Positions 52,210-60,760 of a DNA stretch of 64,000 bases are shown piece after piece. Every line of letters starts with the position of its first letter. Within the stretch, counting starts at the first letter, position 1. The notes under the pieces are model-generated. The model was not told where the DNA came from. It saw only the letters and a list, made by a program, of their open reading frames with translations, and ran no database searches. The DNA lies in the NCBI GenBank assembly GCA_902362715.1, contig CABIXN010000010.1:2501-66500 (forward strand), read 5' to 3'. Position numbers and translations under genes: made by a program. The stretch comes from Lachnospiraceae bacterium (GTDB lineage Bacteria > Bacillota > Clostridia > Lachnospirales > Lachnospiraceae).

Positions 52210-53799
52210 TTATCTTGAATTTGCAGGCTCGATATTTACACTCTTTCCTTTAATCTTTGCTTTCTTCATAGCCGTCATTACAGCCGCTCCGTATTCCTTC
52301 GGAACTTCCACAAAGGTGTATTTGTCAAACATATCAATGGTGCCCACCAGCTCTCCCGGCATTCCGGATTCACCAGCTACAGCGCCAAGAATATTTCCGG
52401 GTTTTACATGGTCTTTTTTTCCGATATTGATGAACAGACGTACCATGCCTTCTTCCGCACCGGTATCCTCAAATTCAAAATTATCCTGCTTTCCTGCCTC
52501 TTTTTCCAGCATACCAAGAGCTTCCACCAGAAAAGCCGCCGCAATATCCATAGCAGTATAATCAGAATGATTAACCTGATCTTCAATCATATTAATTGCT
52601 TTGGACAGATCTTCTTCTTCAATAATTTGTCCAATGTGATCCATGATCTTCTCGGCTTTTACATTTGTCACATCTTTTGCTGACGGGATGGGCTGTGCAA
52701 GTATTTTTGTTTTACAGTAACGCTGGATCTCTTTTAATTTATAAACCTCTTTTCCTTTTACAAAAGAAAATGCACGGCCGGTTCTTCCGGCACGGCCGGT
52801 TCTTCCAATCCGATGTACATAATATTCATCATCCTGAGGCAGATCATAATTAAATACCGCTTCCACATCATCCACATCAATTCCTCTGGCTGCTACATCT
52901 GTGGCAATCAGGATTTCTGCTTTTCCGTTACGGAAGCTTTTCATTACCCGGTCTCTCTGTGTCTGTTTCATATCACCGTGAAGACCTTCTGCAAAGTACC
53001 CTCTGCCCTGCAGCTCACTTGTGAGTTCATCTACCATCCGTTTTGTATTGCAGAATACCAAAGACAGCTTCGGATCATAATAATCCAGCAGACGTGTCAA
53101 AATATCCACCTTATCTTTTCTTTTTACATCATAATAGTACTGCTCAATGCTGGGAACTGTCAGCTCTTTCTTTACAACTTTAATGGTAATAGCATCTTTC
53201 TGATATTTTTTTGTAATGTCCAGAATTGCTTTTGGCATGGTTGCCGAAAATAACACAACCTGACGTTCTTCCGGAAGGTATTCTAAAACAGTTTCAATAT
53301 CTTCCCGAAATCCCATATTCAGCATTTCATCTGCTTCATCCAGAACAATGGTATTTACATGATCACAGCGGATAGTTTTTCTTCTCAAATGATCCATAAC
53401 CCGTCCCGGCGTTCCGATAATAATCTGAGCTCCTCCCTTTAAGGAACGGATCTGTTTGCTGATTTCCTGTCCCCCATATACAGGTAAAATTTTTATACCG
53501 TGCATATATTTTGCCAGATTCCTGATCTCATTAGACACCTGAATTGCCAGTTCTCTTGTAGGACATAAAACGATGGCCTGTGTCTTTTTAGAATGAGGCT
53601 CTACTTTGTGCAGCAGGGGAATACCAAAAGACGCGGTCTTACCTGTTCCTGTCTGAGCCTGACCGATAACATCCTGTCCACTCATTACTGCCGGTATGGA
53701 TTTGGCCTGAATCGGTGTAGCCTCCTCAAATCCCATTTCTGTTACTGCCCGCAGTACCTGCGGGTATAATTCTAATTCTTCAAATCTTACTGTTTCCAT
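52210..53799 (-). CDS. DEAD-box RNA helicase with DbpA domain (CshA/DeaD-like)
   Basis: 529 residues. Helicase core motifs: Q motif (EATPIQAKSIP), I (AQTGTGKTAS), II (VLDEADEM), III (FSATMP), and VI (YVHRIGRTGRAGRTG). The C-terminal DbpA-type RNA-binding domain (about 455-525, RLFINIGKKDHVKPGNILGAV) targets structured RNA such as 23S rRNA hairpins. It should remodel rRNA or mRNA, for example at low temperature. The leader has hairpins (ATCATAG-AAA-CTATGAT at 53855-53871) that may regulate it. Confidence 0.93.
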   Translation of the reverse strand: METVRFEELELYPQVLRAVTEMGFEEATPIQAKSIPAVMSGQDVIGQAQTGTGKTASFGIPLLHKVEPHSKKTQAIVLCPTRELAIQVSNEIRNLAKYMHGIKILPVYGGQEISKQIRSLKGGAQIIIGTPGRVMDHLRRKTIRCDHVNTIVLDEADEMLNMGFREDIETVLEYLPEERQVVLFSATMPKAILDITKKYQKDAITIKVVKKELTVPSIEQYYYDVKRKDKVDILTRLLDYYDPKLSLVFCNTKRMVDELTSELQGRGYFAEGLHGDMKQTQRDRVMKSFRNGKAEILIATDVAARGIDVDDVEAVFNYDLPQDDEYYVHRIGRTGRAGRTGRAFSFVKGKEVYKLKEIQRYCKTKILAQPIPSAKDVTNVKAEKIMDHIGQIIEEEDLSKAINMIEDQVNHSDYTAMDIAAAFLVEALGMLEKEAGKQDNFEFEDTGAEEGMVRLFINIGKKDHVKPGNILGAVAGESGMPGELVGTIDMFDKYTFVEVPKEYGAAVMTAMKKAKIKGKSVNIEPANSR

Positions 53800-53873
53800 T
53801 TATATTCCTTTCCTTATTCATATCATAGGATAAATTTCCTGGCATATTAAATAAATCATAGTTTCTATGATAT

Positions 53874-53912
53874 AAAAAAAGCGCCCGCCTCCGAAGGAGA
53901 TTGCGAAACGCT
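53874..53912 (-). terminator. Terminator of the GIY-YIG gene, upstream of the helicase gene
   Basis: On the minus strand an imperfect hairpin (AGCG.../...CGCT outside, CTCC/GGAG inside around TTC) is followed by seven T. It lies between the GIY-YIG stop codon (53983) and the helicase start, and could also act as an attenuator of the helicase leader. Confidence 0.6.
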
Positions 53913-53982
53913 GATTACTATGCTTTATCAAATTCCACCTGCTTATCATATCAAAGAGATGCCAGGAAGTCAAATACTGTTT

Positions 53983-54267
53983 TTACAACTCCTGTATTCC
54001 CATTTTCTGCAGTTCCCATTTCCAGTCATCTTTTTCTGTCAGTCTTTCTTTTTCCCGGCGGGTTAATTTTTTTATCTGCGCCTCTCTTTTCATGGCATCT
54101 TCCTTATTTTCATAAAATTCCAGGTAAACCAGCTTTAGGGGGCCTCTTCCTCTGGTGTACTTTGCGCCTTTACCCTGGCGGTGCTGCTTTATTCTTTTCT
54201 GAATATCGTTGGTCCACCCTGTGTAAAAGCTTTCATCCTTGCACTTCAGCATATATGTAAAATTCAT
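53983..54267 (-). CDS. GIY-YIG domain protein
   Basis: 94 residues, one GIY-YIG nuclease domain: YMLKCKDESFYTGWTNDIQKRIKQHRQGKGAKYTRGRGPLKLVYLEFY. This is the UPF0213-like stand-alone type with a Tyr-Met-Leu in place of GIY and YTG in place of YIG. Lysine-rich C-terminus (AMKREAQIKKLTRREKERL). The cellular role of these small proteins is unclear; DNA repair or nuclease activity is assumed. The leader contains two long hairpins. Confidence 0.9.
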   Translation of the reverse strand: MNFTYMLKCKDESFYTGWTNDIQKRIKQHRQGKGAKYTRGRGPLKLVYLEFYENKEDAMKREAQIKKLTRREKERLTEKDDWKWELQKMGIQEL

Positions 54268-54291
54268 TATTTCTCCTGTATGTATCCCGGG

Positions 54292-54447
54292 CCGGCACCG
54301 GCCGCCCTAAAGCAGTCCGGTACCGGCTGTTATTTATATAAAGCAATCGACCTAGTTTTGTACTTCACTCATTTTTTGAACACTTCCTGTAGAAATCATT
54401 CGATTGCGTATTTTGGTCTTTCTAAAATATTATACACCAAAATGCGC
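54292..54447 (-). promoter_or_regulatory. Structured leader and palindromic promoter of the GIY-YIG gene
   Basis: GCGTATTTTGGT (54406-54417) and ACCAAAATGCGC (54436-54447) form an inverted repeat, with one mismatch, around a minus-strand -10-like TATAAT. Downstream, GCAATCGA/TCGATTGC closes a 60-nt segment. GCCGGTACCGG/CCGGTGCCGGC forms a GC-rich hairpin just before the ribosome-binding site. No known riboswitch was recognised. Confidence 0.5.
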
Positions 54448-54486
54448 CGATTGTGCCTGTCTTATGGCCAGATATAAAAATCTGTA

Positions 54487-55275
54487 TTATTCCAGAAAGT
54501 CCATAGGATCTACAGGCTCTTTATCCTTCATCATAGCAAAATACAGATTACTTCCTTCCACACTGTAATATTTCGTCGGTTCTGTAATATAACCAATAAC
54601 ATCACCTTTTTTAATTTCATCACCTTTTTTGAGCTTTACTTCTTTGAGCTGTCCATACTGAGCAGTGTAGCCGCTGCCAATGTCTACAGTTAAAGTCATC
54701 CCCGTATTTTCATTGGTTGATACATCTGTCACCCTGCCGTCTGAAGCGGCCTGTACCTTGGTGTTCACCTGGGCCTGAATAATCAGAGCCGGATTATATT
54801 TATACTGATCCAATGTTGCAAAATAAATTGTTTTGTCCATACTGTAGTTCAAAAGCACATTTCCTTTTACCGGCCATGCAATCTTTGTACTTTTGCTGAA
54901 AGTTAATTCTTCCTTTTTTTCCTTAGCTTTGGCCGTTTCTGCAGCATTTGAGGCTTCCTTGGTTTTTACGGTTTCTTTTTCCTCCGTATAGGATGCAGTT
55001 TCCTTTGTTTCCGGTTCCTTAGCTGCCTCCTTCGAGGCACTCTGATCCTCAGCCATAGTTTCCACCGTTTCCGGTTCCTCTTCCTGCTCTTTTGGCTCTG
55101 TTACGATATCTTTTGTCTGTGCCAGCTGTATCTGCTGCTGATTTTCTTTTTGTAAATTTTTATAATAGAGACCACCCATGGCAATAATTGCCGCCAGAGC
55201 GATAACGCCGGCAGTCAGATATGATTTCTGTCTGGATCTAATAAATCTTCTGTCATTTTTCATTTCCATCACCAT
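54487..55275 (-). CDS. SpoIIQ-like membrane protein with degenerate LytM (M23) domain
   Basis: 262 residues. One N-terminal membrane helix (about 19-38), a Glu/Lys/Thr-rich linker (about 45-125) and a LytM/M23-type domain. The zinc ligands seem lost: in the positions of the HxxxD, H-x-H and YGH motifs there are ALIIQAQ, SNLYFAMMK and YGQLK. Active M23 peptidases keep these histidines. B. subtilis SpoIIQ is also inactive and binds SpoIIIAH across the forespore gap. Adjacent spoIID (same strand, 76 bp) supports the SpoIIQ role. Several in-frame ATG codons are close together, so the exact start is uncertain. Confidence 0.78.
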   Translation of the reverse strand: MVMEMKNDRRFIRSRQKSYLTAGVIALAAIIAMGGLYYKNLQKENQQQIQLAQTKDIVTEPKEQEEEPETVETMAEDQSASKEAAKEPETKETASYTEEKETVKTKEASNAAETAKAKEKKEELTFSKSTKIAWPVKGNVLLNYSMDKTIYFATLDQYKYNPALIIQAQVNTKVQAASDGRVTDVSTNENTGMTLTVDIGSGYTAQYGQLKEVKLKKGDEIKKGDVIGYITEPTKYYSVEGSNLYFAMMKDKEPVDPMDFLE

Positions 55276-55351
55276 CCGCTTTCACAAAATCTGTTACGGA
55301 TAGCTTTGCCTGAAATGTTATCTCTTATACAAAAGAATAAAAATTTTCCAT

Positions 55352-56206
55352 TTATTTTTCTTTCATGGCTTCAATCTTTATATCTTTATAGTAATATTTC
55401 AAAATCTCTTTGTAATCTTTTCCTTCCTTTGCCATCTGATTAGCCCCATACTGGCTTAAACCCAGACCATGTCCCAGTCCTTTGGTCGTAATTCGCACCT
55501 TGCCCTCCAGCTGGGAAAAATAAAAACAGGAGGATGGCAGTCCCAGAACCTCTTTTACAGCTTCTCCATTTAAAACTGTCTTTCCAATCTGTACTTCCGT
55601 AACATATCCTGCCTCATCCCTGGTTTTAATTTTCAGCTCTCCCGGCAGCTTTGAAACCTCTACTTTCTCATCCTTTAAAACCTTCTGCAATTTTGAAGCC
55701 ATCTCTTCTTTTTCTAAAAATGTAACCATAAGATACTGTTCCGATGATATATCCCAGCTGCTCTCTACACTGGACAAATATGTTTTATTTTCCTGGCCGG
55801 GTACTTCTGACGCATTGCGGGTTAATTTGCTGCTGACAGCATGATACGCAGCATCTATAGCTTCCCCCTGACTGGTAAGTATTTCTCCACTGGTATCTTC
55901 CACACAAAATGTGATTTTCTCCAGGTTTTCCGCCAGATTTTCTGCATTTTCCTTTATTTCCTGATCTGGATCCCGGTATAGGTTTGTCCGAGCAATCACC
56001 GCCTGAGCTTTTAGGGCCTCCGTTTCGTCTGTCCCGGACATTTCTTCTGATACCATCTGAATTACTTTTTGTTCAAATTCTGAGGACTCTTTGCTGTCAG
56101 AGTGAAAAGGAAATCCTTTTCCTCCCTGAAAATATACAGTAATCAGGTACGGAATAAAAATAATCAAGATCAGAATTGCACCATACAATTTTATTTTTTC
56201 TTTCAT
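55352..56206 (-). CDS. spoIID: Stage II sporulation protein D
   Basis: 284 residues. A membrane anchor (about 7-27), then the SpoIID lytic transglycosylase domain: EALKAQAVIARTNLYRD near the N-terminal half and the C-terminal signature GLGHGLGLSQYGANQMAKEGKDYKEILKYYY. It cuts peptidoglycan during engulfment in the mother cell. The gene pair with spoIIQ-like DNA on the same strand is the clostridial arrangement, so the organism should be able to form spores. Confidence 0.92.
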   Translation of the reverse strand: MKEKIKLYGAILILIIFIPYLITVYFQGGKGFPFHSDSKESSEFEQKVIQMVSEEMSGTDETEALKAQAVIARTNLYRDPDQEIKENAENLAENLEKITFCVEDTSGEILTSQGEAIDAAYHAVSSKLTRNASEVPGQENKTYLSSVESSWDISSEQYLMVTFLEKEEMASKLQKVLKDEKVEVSKLPGELKIKTRDEAGYVTEVQIGKTVLNGEAVKEVLGLPSSCFYFSQLEGKVRITTKGLGHGLGLSQYGANQMAKEGKDYKEILKYYYKDIKIEAMKEK

Positions 56207-56245
56207 ATTTCACTGTATGATATCCGGATTCAGAATATACATAAA

Positions 56246-56351
56246 AACAGCAGCCACCTGACGGATTCATATATTCTCCTAGGAAGTAAACAGGTTTTAC
56301 GATCTTACCTGTCTGCCTGAAAGAACACATATCAGATATCTGCTGTTTTCT
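56246..56351 (-). other. Structured segment between rsmA and spoIID
   Basis: AAAACAGCAG (56342-56351) and CTGCTGTTTTT (56246-56256) pair at the ends of a roughly 105-nt segment, and ACAGGT/ACCTGT forms an inner hairpin. It can serve as the rsmA terminator. The length and inner structure also allow a small RNA. The spoIID promoter must lie in or next to it. Confidence 0.4.
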
Positions 56352-56354
56352 ATA

Positions 56355-57221
56355 CTATAGTCTTTTTTTAATAAAATTACTGAGAGCTGCAAACTCTTTA
56401 AGCGTCAGTGCCTCTCCCCGGATGTTCAGCGGCTTTGAAAGCTCTCCTATGGCACCTTCTATATCCTCTTTTGAAAGCGGAAGATTCAGACCATTTTTCA
56501 GTCCGTTCACAAGTGTTTTCCGACGCTGATTAAAGGCTGCCCGGATAATGCGAAACATCAGTTTTTCATCTTCTGCCTGCACAGGAGGGACCTCATGTCT
56601 AATCAACCGAATTACCGCCGAACCTACATTTGGCCGGGGCATAAAACAATTGGGCGGAACATTTGCCACAATTTCAGGTTTTGCATAATACTGTACCGCC
56701 AGAGACAGGGCACCGTATTCTTTGGATCCCGGCCCTGTCTTCATACGGTCAGCCACCTCTTTTTGAACCATAATCGTAATACTTTCAATGGGTACATGGC
56801 TTTCAAACAATCCCATAATAATAGGTGTTGTAATATAATAGGGCAGATTAGCAACCACTTTAATGGGTTTCCCGTGATTTTTTTCCTGTACCAGCTGATT
56901 GATATCTACTTTCAGAATATCATTATGAATCACTTCTACATTGTTATAGGCGCTTAATGTATCCTTTAATACAGGTATCAGTGCATTGTCAATTTCCACT
57001 GCAGCCACTTCTCTGGCATTTTCACAAAGATACTGGGTCATGGTGCCAATCCCCGGTCCAATTTCCAGCACAAAGTCATCCGATGTAATATCCGCCGCAC
57101 GAATAATTTTATCCAATACATGGGTATCTATCAAAAAATTCTGACCAAATTTCTTTTGAAATACAAATTTATACTTATTTAAAACCGCAATGGTTTCCTG
57201 GGGATTTCCTAAGGTCGCCAT
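56355..57221 (-). CDS. rsmA: 16S rRNA (adenine1518/1519-N6) dimethyltransferase
   Basis: 288 residues. SAM-binding motif I VLEIGPGIGTMT, motif IV NLPYYITTPIIM and the C-terminal helical domain with AAFNQRRKTLVNGL are typical of KsgA/RsmA. It dimethylates two adenosines in helix 45 of 16S rRNA. The order metG-tatD-rsmA follows the Bacillus arrangement, without rnmV between tatD and rsmA. Confidence 0.96.
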   Translation of the reverse strand: MATLGNPQETIAVLNKYKFVFQKKFGQNFLIDTHVLDKIIRAADITSDDFVLEIGPGIGTMTQYLCENAREVAAVEIDNALIPVLKDTLSAYNNVEVIHNDILKVDINQLVQEKNHGKPIKVVANLPYYITTPIIMGLFESHVPIESITIMVQKEVADRMKTGPGSKEYGALSLAVQYYAKPEIVANVPPNCFMPRPNVGSAVIRLIRHEVPPVQAEDEKLMFRIIRAAFNQRRKTLVNGLKNGLNLPLSKEDIEGAIGELSKPLNIRGEALTLKEFAALSNFIKKRL

Positions 57222-57316
57222 CCTTATTCCTTTCTGACTGCTCTAAGGCTGTCCTTTTTCTTCTCCCGCTAAATATCAGGCTGTATCCGACACGAAACAG
57301 TCCATACAACGGGATT

Positions 57317-58099
57317 TTATTTTTCCTTTACCTTGAAAAACAAAGCTCTTGCATTTTCATTGGTTACGCGGATAACGTCTTCCTCTGAAACACCCTTAAT
57401 TCTTGCAATTTCTTCCACAACATAGGACAGATACAATGAGGAATTTCGTTTTCCCCGGTAAGGCTCAGGCGCCAGGTAGGGGGAATCTGTCTCCAGCAGA
57501 ATCTTTTCCAGCGGTATATCCTCCACGGTTTCTTTTAATTTTCTGGAAGCCTTAAAGGTTACAACACCGCCCACTCCAATGTAGTATCCCATTTTTACGT
57601 ATTGAGCCGCCATTTCTCTGGAATAGGAATAGCAGTGGACCACTCCTTTTAAATCCTGATAACAGCTCTGGGATAATATGTCCATAGTATCTGCCGCAGC
57701 CTCTCTGGAATGAATAATCACCGGAAGCGCCGCCTGCTTTGCAATATCCAGCTGTCGGCAAAACCAGTATTTCTGCCGGTTGTGTACCTCGGGTTCTTTT
57801 CCCCAGTAATAATCAAGGCCGATTTCCCCTACAGCTGCCACTTTGGGATGGGACAGATGAGCCTCTATCCAGCCTGTGCCTTCCTGATCCAGATCCGAAA
57901 TATCACTGGGATGAATCCCCAGCGCAGCATAGACAAACTCATATGTTTCAGCCAGCTTCAGTGATTTTTCACATCCCTTCATACTGGCCCCCACATTTAT
58001 AATTGTACCGATTCCATGATCTTTCATGGAAGTAAGCAGCTGGTCTCTGTCTTCATCAAATTTTTCATCATCATAATGAGCATGACTTTCGAATATCAT
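57317..58099 (-). CDS. tatD: TatD family deoxyribonuclease
   Basis: 260 residues, metal-dependent TIM-barrel hydrolase. Motifs: ESHAHYDDEKF (HxH), AVGEIGLDYYWG, VIIHSREA, GVVHCYS and LLETDSPYLAP. TatD proteins are 3'-5' DNases acting in repair or DNA turnover. It lies 14 bp after metG and is probably co-transcribed with it under the T-box. Confidence 0.95.
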   Translation of the reverse strand: MIFESHAHYDDEKFDEDRDQLLTSMKDHGIGTIINVGASMKGCEKSLKLAETYEFVYAALGIHPSDISDLDQEGTGWIEAHLSHPKVAAVGEIGLDYYWGKEPEVHNRQKYWFCRQLDIAKQAALPVIIHSREAAADTMDILSQSCYQDLKGVVHCYSYSREMAAQYVKMGYYIGVGGVVTFKASRKLKETVEDIPLEKILLETDSPYLAPEPYRGKRNSSLYLSYVVEEIARIKGVSEEDVIRVTNENARALFFKVKEK

Positions 58100-58113
58100 T
58101 TCATGTCTCCCTT

Positions 58114-60087
58114 TTAAGCAATTTCCGCGCCTGACGGCATATCCTTCTCCGGTGTCATTACTGCCAGATTTCCGTTTTCATCTTCCGCGCACAAAATCAT
58201 TCCTTCTGAAAGAACGCCAGCCAGCTTCGCTGGTTTTAAGTTCACTAAAACCATAACCTTTTTACCTACCATTTCTTCTGCAGAATAGTATTTTTTGATT
58301 CCGGAAACAATTTGTTTGACCTGAGATCCTATTTTTACCTGTGAACATAACAGCTTTTTCGATTTTTTCACTTCTTCACAGGCGATAATTTCACCTACCT
58401 GAAACTGCATTTTCATAAAATCATCATATTCAATTTCGTCTTTTGGCTCAATATCAATTACTGTTTCATCTGTCTCTTTAACAGCTTCTGCTTCCTTCTG
58501 CTCCTTTGGATGGCGCTCCTCTACTCTTTTTAAAACTTCCTCAATGTCCTGACGGGCAAATAAGATCTCCGGTTTTTCTGTGACTTTTGTACCGCTTTCA
58601 TAAAGACCAAAGGTACTTAATTCCTCAAAATCTCTGTCTCTTCCATTCAGCTGTGTAAAAATCTTTTCCGATGTTTCCGGCATAAAACTCTTTAGCAACG
58701 ATGTGCCAATACAAATACTCTCTACCAGATTATATAAAACAGTAGCCAGACGCTCCTGCTTTGTTTCATCCTTTGCCAGTGCCCATGGCATTGTCTCATC
58801 AATATATTTATTACAGCGTTTAAATAATGCAAATACTTCTGTAATAGCATCTGCTACTCTTAAATGCTCCATTTTTTCTGCTACGCAGTCGACAGTACCT
58901 GTTACTACAGATTTCAATTCTTCATCCACAGGTTCAGATACCTGTTTATCCGTCACAATCCCGCCAAAATATTTATTACTCATGGATATGGTGCGGTTTA
59001 CCAGATTTCCCAGAGTATTGGCCAGATCTGAGTTCATACGCTCTACCATCAGCTCCCAGGAAATAATTCCATCATTGTCAAAAGGCATCTCATGCAGAAC
59101 AAAATAGCGCACGGCGTCCACCCCAAAAAACTCAACCAGTTCATCTGCATACAGCACATTTCCCTTTGATTTACTCATCTTACCGTCACCCTGAAGCAGC
59201 CATGGATGCCCAAATACCTGTTTTGGAAGCGGCAGATCCAGTGCCATCAAAAAGATCGGCCAGTAAATTGTATGGAATCTGATAATATCTTTTCCAATCA
59301 AATGCAGATCTGCCGGCCAGTTCTTATTGAACAATTCCGATGAATTACCATCCGCATCATATCCGATTTTTGTAATATAGTTGGTCAGCGCATCCAGCCA
59401 GACATATACCACATGTTTTGGTTCAAAATCCACGGGGATTCCCCAGGTAAATGACGTACGGGATACACACAGATCCTGCAGACCCGGCAAAAGGAAATTA
59501 TTCATCATCTCATTCTTTCTGGAAACGGGCTGAATAAATTCCGGATGGGTATTGATATGCTCAATGAGACGATCCGCATATTTACTCATTTTAAAGAAAT
59601 ATGCCTCTTCCTTGGCCGGCTGCACTTCTCTTCCGCAGTCCGGACACTTGCCGTCCACTAACTGAGACTCTGTAAAAAAGGACTCGCATGGGGTACAGTA
59701 CATACCTTCATAATGTCCTTTATAAATGTCGCCTTTCTCATACAGTTTTTTAAAAATCTTCTGTACCTGTTTCTCGTGATCCTCATCAGTAGTACGAATA
59801 AAATTATCATAGGATGTATTCATCATATCCCAGATACCCTTAATTTCTCCGGCAACCTGATCTACAAATTCCTTTGGCGTAATACCCTGCTCCTGGGCTT
59901 TCAGCTCAATTTTCTGTCCGTGTTCATCTGAACCGGTTTGAAAATATACGTCGTATCCTTCCTGTCTTTTGTAACGGGCAATGGCATCTGCCAGAACAAT
60001 CTCATAGGTATTCCCGATATGTGGCTTGCCGGATGTGTAGGCAATAGCCGTTGTCATATAATATTTTCCTTTACATGTTTTGCACAT
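58114..60087 (-). CDS. metG: Methionyl-tRNA synthetase
   Basis: 657 residues from the ATG at 60087, which has GAGGAGG upstream; the open frame reaches 111 bp further into the repeat element, without a ribosome-binding site. Signature HIGH is PHIGN, the zinc knuckle is CTPCESFFTESQLVDGKCPDC, KMSKS is GKMSKSKGN, and a C-terminal EMAP/Trbp111-like tRNA-binding domain starts near 555 (DFMKMQFQVGEI). It charges tRNA-Met. Expression is likely controlled by the T-box in its leader. Confidence 0.96.
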   Translation of the reverse strand: MCKTCKGKYYMTTAIAYTSGKPHIGNTYEIVLADAIARYKRQEGYDVYFQTGSDEHGQKIELKAQEQGITPKEFVDQVAGEIKGIWDMMNTSYDNFIRTTDEDHEKQVQKIFKKLYEKGDIYKGHYEGMYCTPCESFFTESQLVDGKCPDCGREVQPAKEEAYFFKMSKYADRLIEHINTHPEFIQPVSRKNEMMNNFLLPGLQDLCVSRTSFTWGIPVDFEPKHVVYVWLDALTNYITKIGYDADGNSSELFNKNWPADLHLIGKDIIRFHTIYWPIFLMALDLPLPKQVFGHPWLLQGDGKMSKSKGNVLYADELVEFFGVDAVRYFVLHEMPFDNDGIISWELMVERMNSDLANTLGNLVNRTISMSNKYFGGIVTDKQVSEPVDEELKSVVTGTVDCVAEKMEHLRVADAITEVFALFKRCNKYIDETMPWALAKDETKQERLATVLYNLVESICIGTSLLKSFMPETSEKIFTQLNGRDRDFEELSTFGLYESGTKVTEKPEILFARQDIEEVLKRVEERHPKEQKEAEAVKETDETVIDIEPKDEIEYDDFMKMQFQVGEIIACEEVKKSKKLLCSQVKIGSQVKQIVSGIKKYYSAEEMVGKKVMVLVNLKPAKLAGVLSEGMILCAEDENGNLAVMTPEKDMPSGAEIA

Positions 60088-60132
60088 AATAATTCCTCCT
60101 CGTCTATATTTTTGGGCATATTGTGCCTCTAT

Positions 60133-60288
60133 AAAAAAGAATCCTGCCACGGTAGGACTCTCCGCCTGCGGCAGGTTGCGCAAGCAGCATGATTTCACTC
60201 TGCCGCAGTGCGATCCACTGCGGAGCGTTTTTTTGCTCTATAGGAATCGGTACTTTTCAGCTTTATCACAACATGGTATTTCCTATAG
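60133..60288. repeat. Structured intergenic repeat, copy B
   Basis: Second copy of the 47989-48143 element, in the same orientation. The 9-bp stem is CTGCGGCAG/CTGCCGCAG and the inner hairpin GTTGC-GCAA-GCAGC. The outer stem CTATAGGAA/TTCCTATAG is perfect here. It lies between the T-box terminator and the metG start codon, so it is part of the metG mRNA leader. Its translation on either strand has no recognisable protein. Confidence 0.8.
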
Positions 60289-60289
60289 A

Positions 60290-60582
60290 GAAATAAAAAA
60301 TCTCCCGTCCTATAAAAGGACGAGAGAACTGTTCCCGTGTTACCACCTTTGTTCGCTTCAGCCTCACAGCTAAAGCCTCCTTGAGTATCCTAAAATACCC
60401 GGCGCTGTAACAGGCGCTCCTGTCAGAACTTATCCTTTTACTCCTCCTGGAATATAAAGGTTCAGTCCCGCCGCTCCAAAGCCATCTTCCATCTGTCATC
60501 CCTTCGCTTTTCTCAGCATTTTAAGCGTCTCTGTAAATTTCCGGCAGATGTACTCTCTTCTTCACTGCGTTTTATCGTATAT
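60290..60582 (-). promoter_or_regulatory. T-box leader of metG
   Basis: About 290 nt on the minus strand. The T-box core is AAAGGTGGTAACACGG (60335-60350). A terminator with stem CTCGTCC/GGACGGG and six T follows (60294-60327), and stem I regions lie upstream. An ATG triplet next to GCTTTGGAGC is the probable specifier for tRNA-Met. When uncharged tRNA-Met binds, antitermination should raise metG expression. I did not fold it, so the specifier call is an inference. Confidence 0.88.
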
Positions 60583-60588
60583 AGAGAA

Positions 60589-60617
60589 ATCGTATCACAG
60601 CAAAATTAAAAAGTCAA
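60589..60617 (-). promoter_or_regulatory. metG promoter
   Basis: Minus-strand TTGACT (60612-60617), 17-bp spacer and TACGAT (60589-60594), about 7 bp before the start of the T-box leader. The -35 box lies within the last codons of the URO-D remnant. Confidence 0.7.
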
Positions 60618-60743
60618 GGAAGGCGGTCGTTCCCCCATAGGAGAAACAAACATCATTTCATAATCATTAAACCAGCAGGGCACAAATTCCGGTATTCCCC
60701 CCTTTAAAGCTGTTAATGCATTTTCTTTTATATTTATCGTCAT
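60606..60743 (-). pseudogene. N-terminal remnant of a URO-D family methyltransferase gene
   Basis: A 45-codon reading frame with an AAGGAG site that begins MTINIKENALTALKGG, continues IPEFVPCWFNDYEMMF and then VSPMGERPPS, and stops at TAA. This is the start of a URO-D domain protein of about 400 residues; the rest is missing. The gene ends at the metG promoter. It lies after two MFS genes and a partial URO-D gene, which suggests a recombination or duplication event. Confidence 0.75.
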
Positions 60744-60760
60744 CTTATTTTTCTCCTTCA

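Noticed and set aside
60088..60198. 37-codon N-terminal extension of metG
   Set aside because: The extension runs into repeat copy B; a GAGGAGG site precedes the internal ATG, which matches known MetG N-termini.
60080..60373. 97-codon plus-strand frame covering repeat copy B and the T-box
   Set aside because: It is opposite to metG and to the structured leader, and its sequence follows the repeat rather than a protein family.
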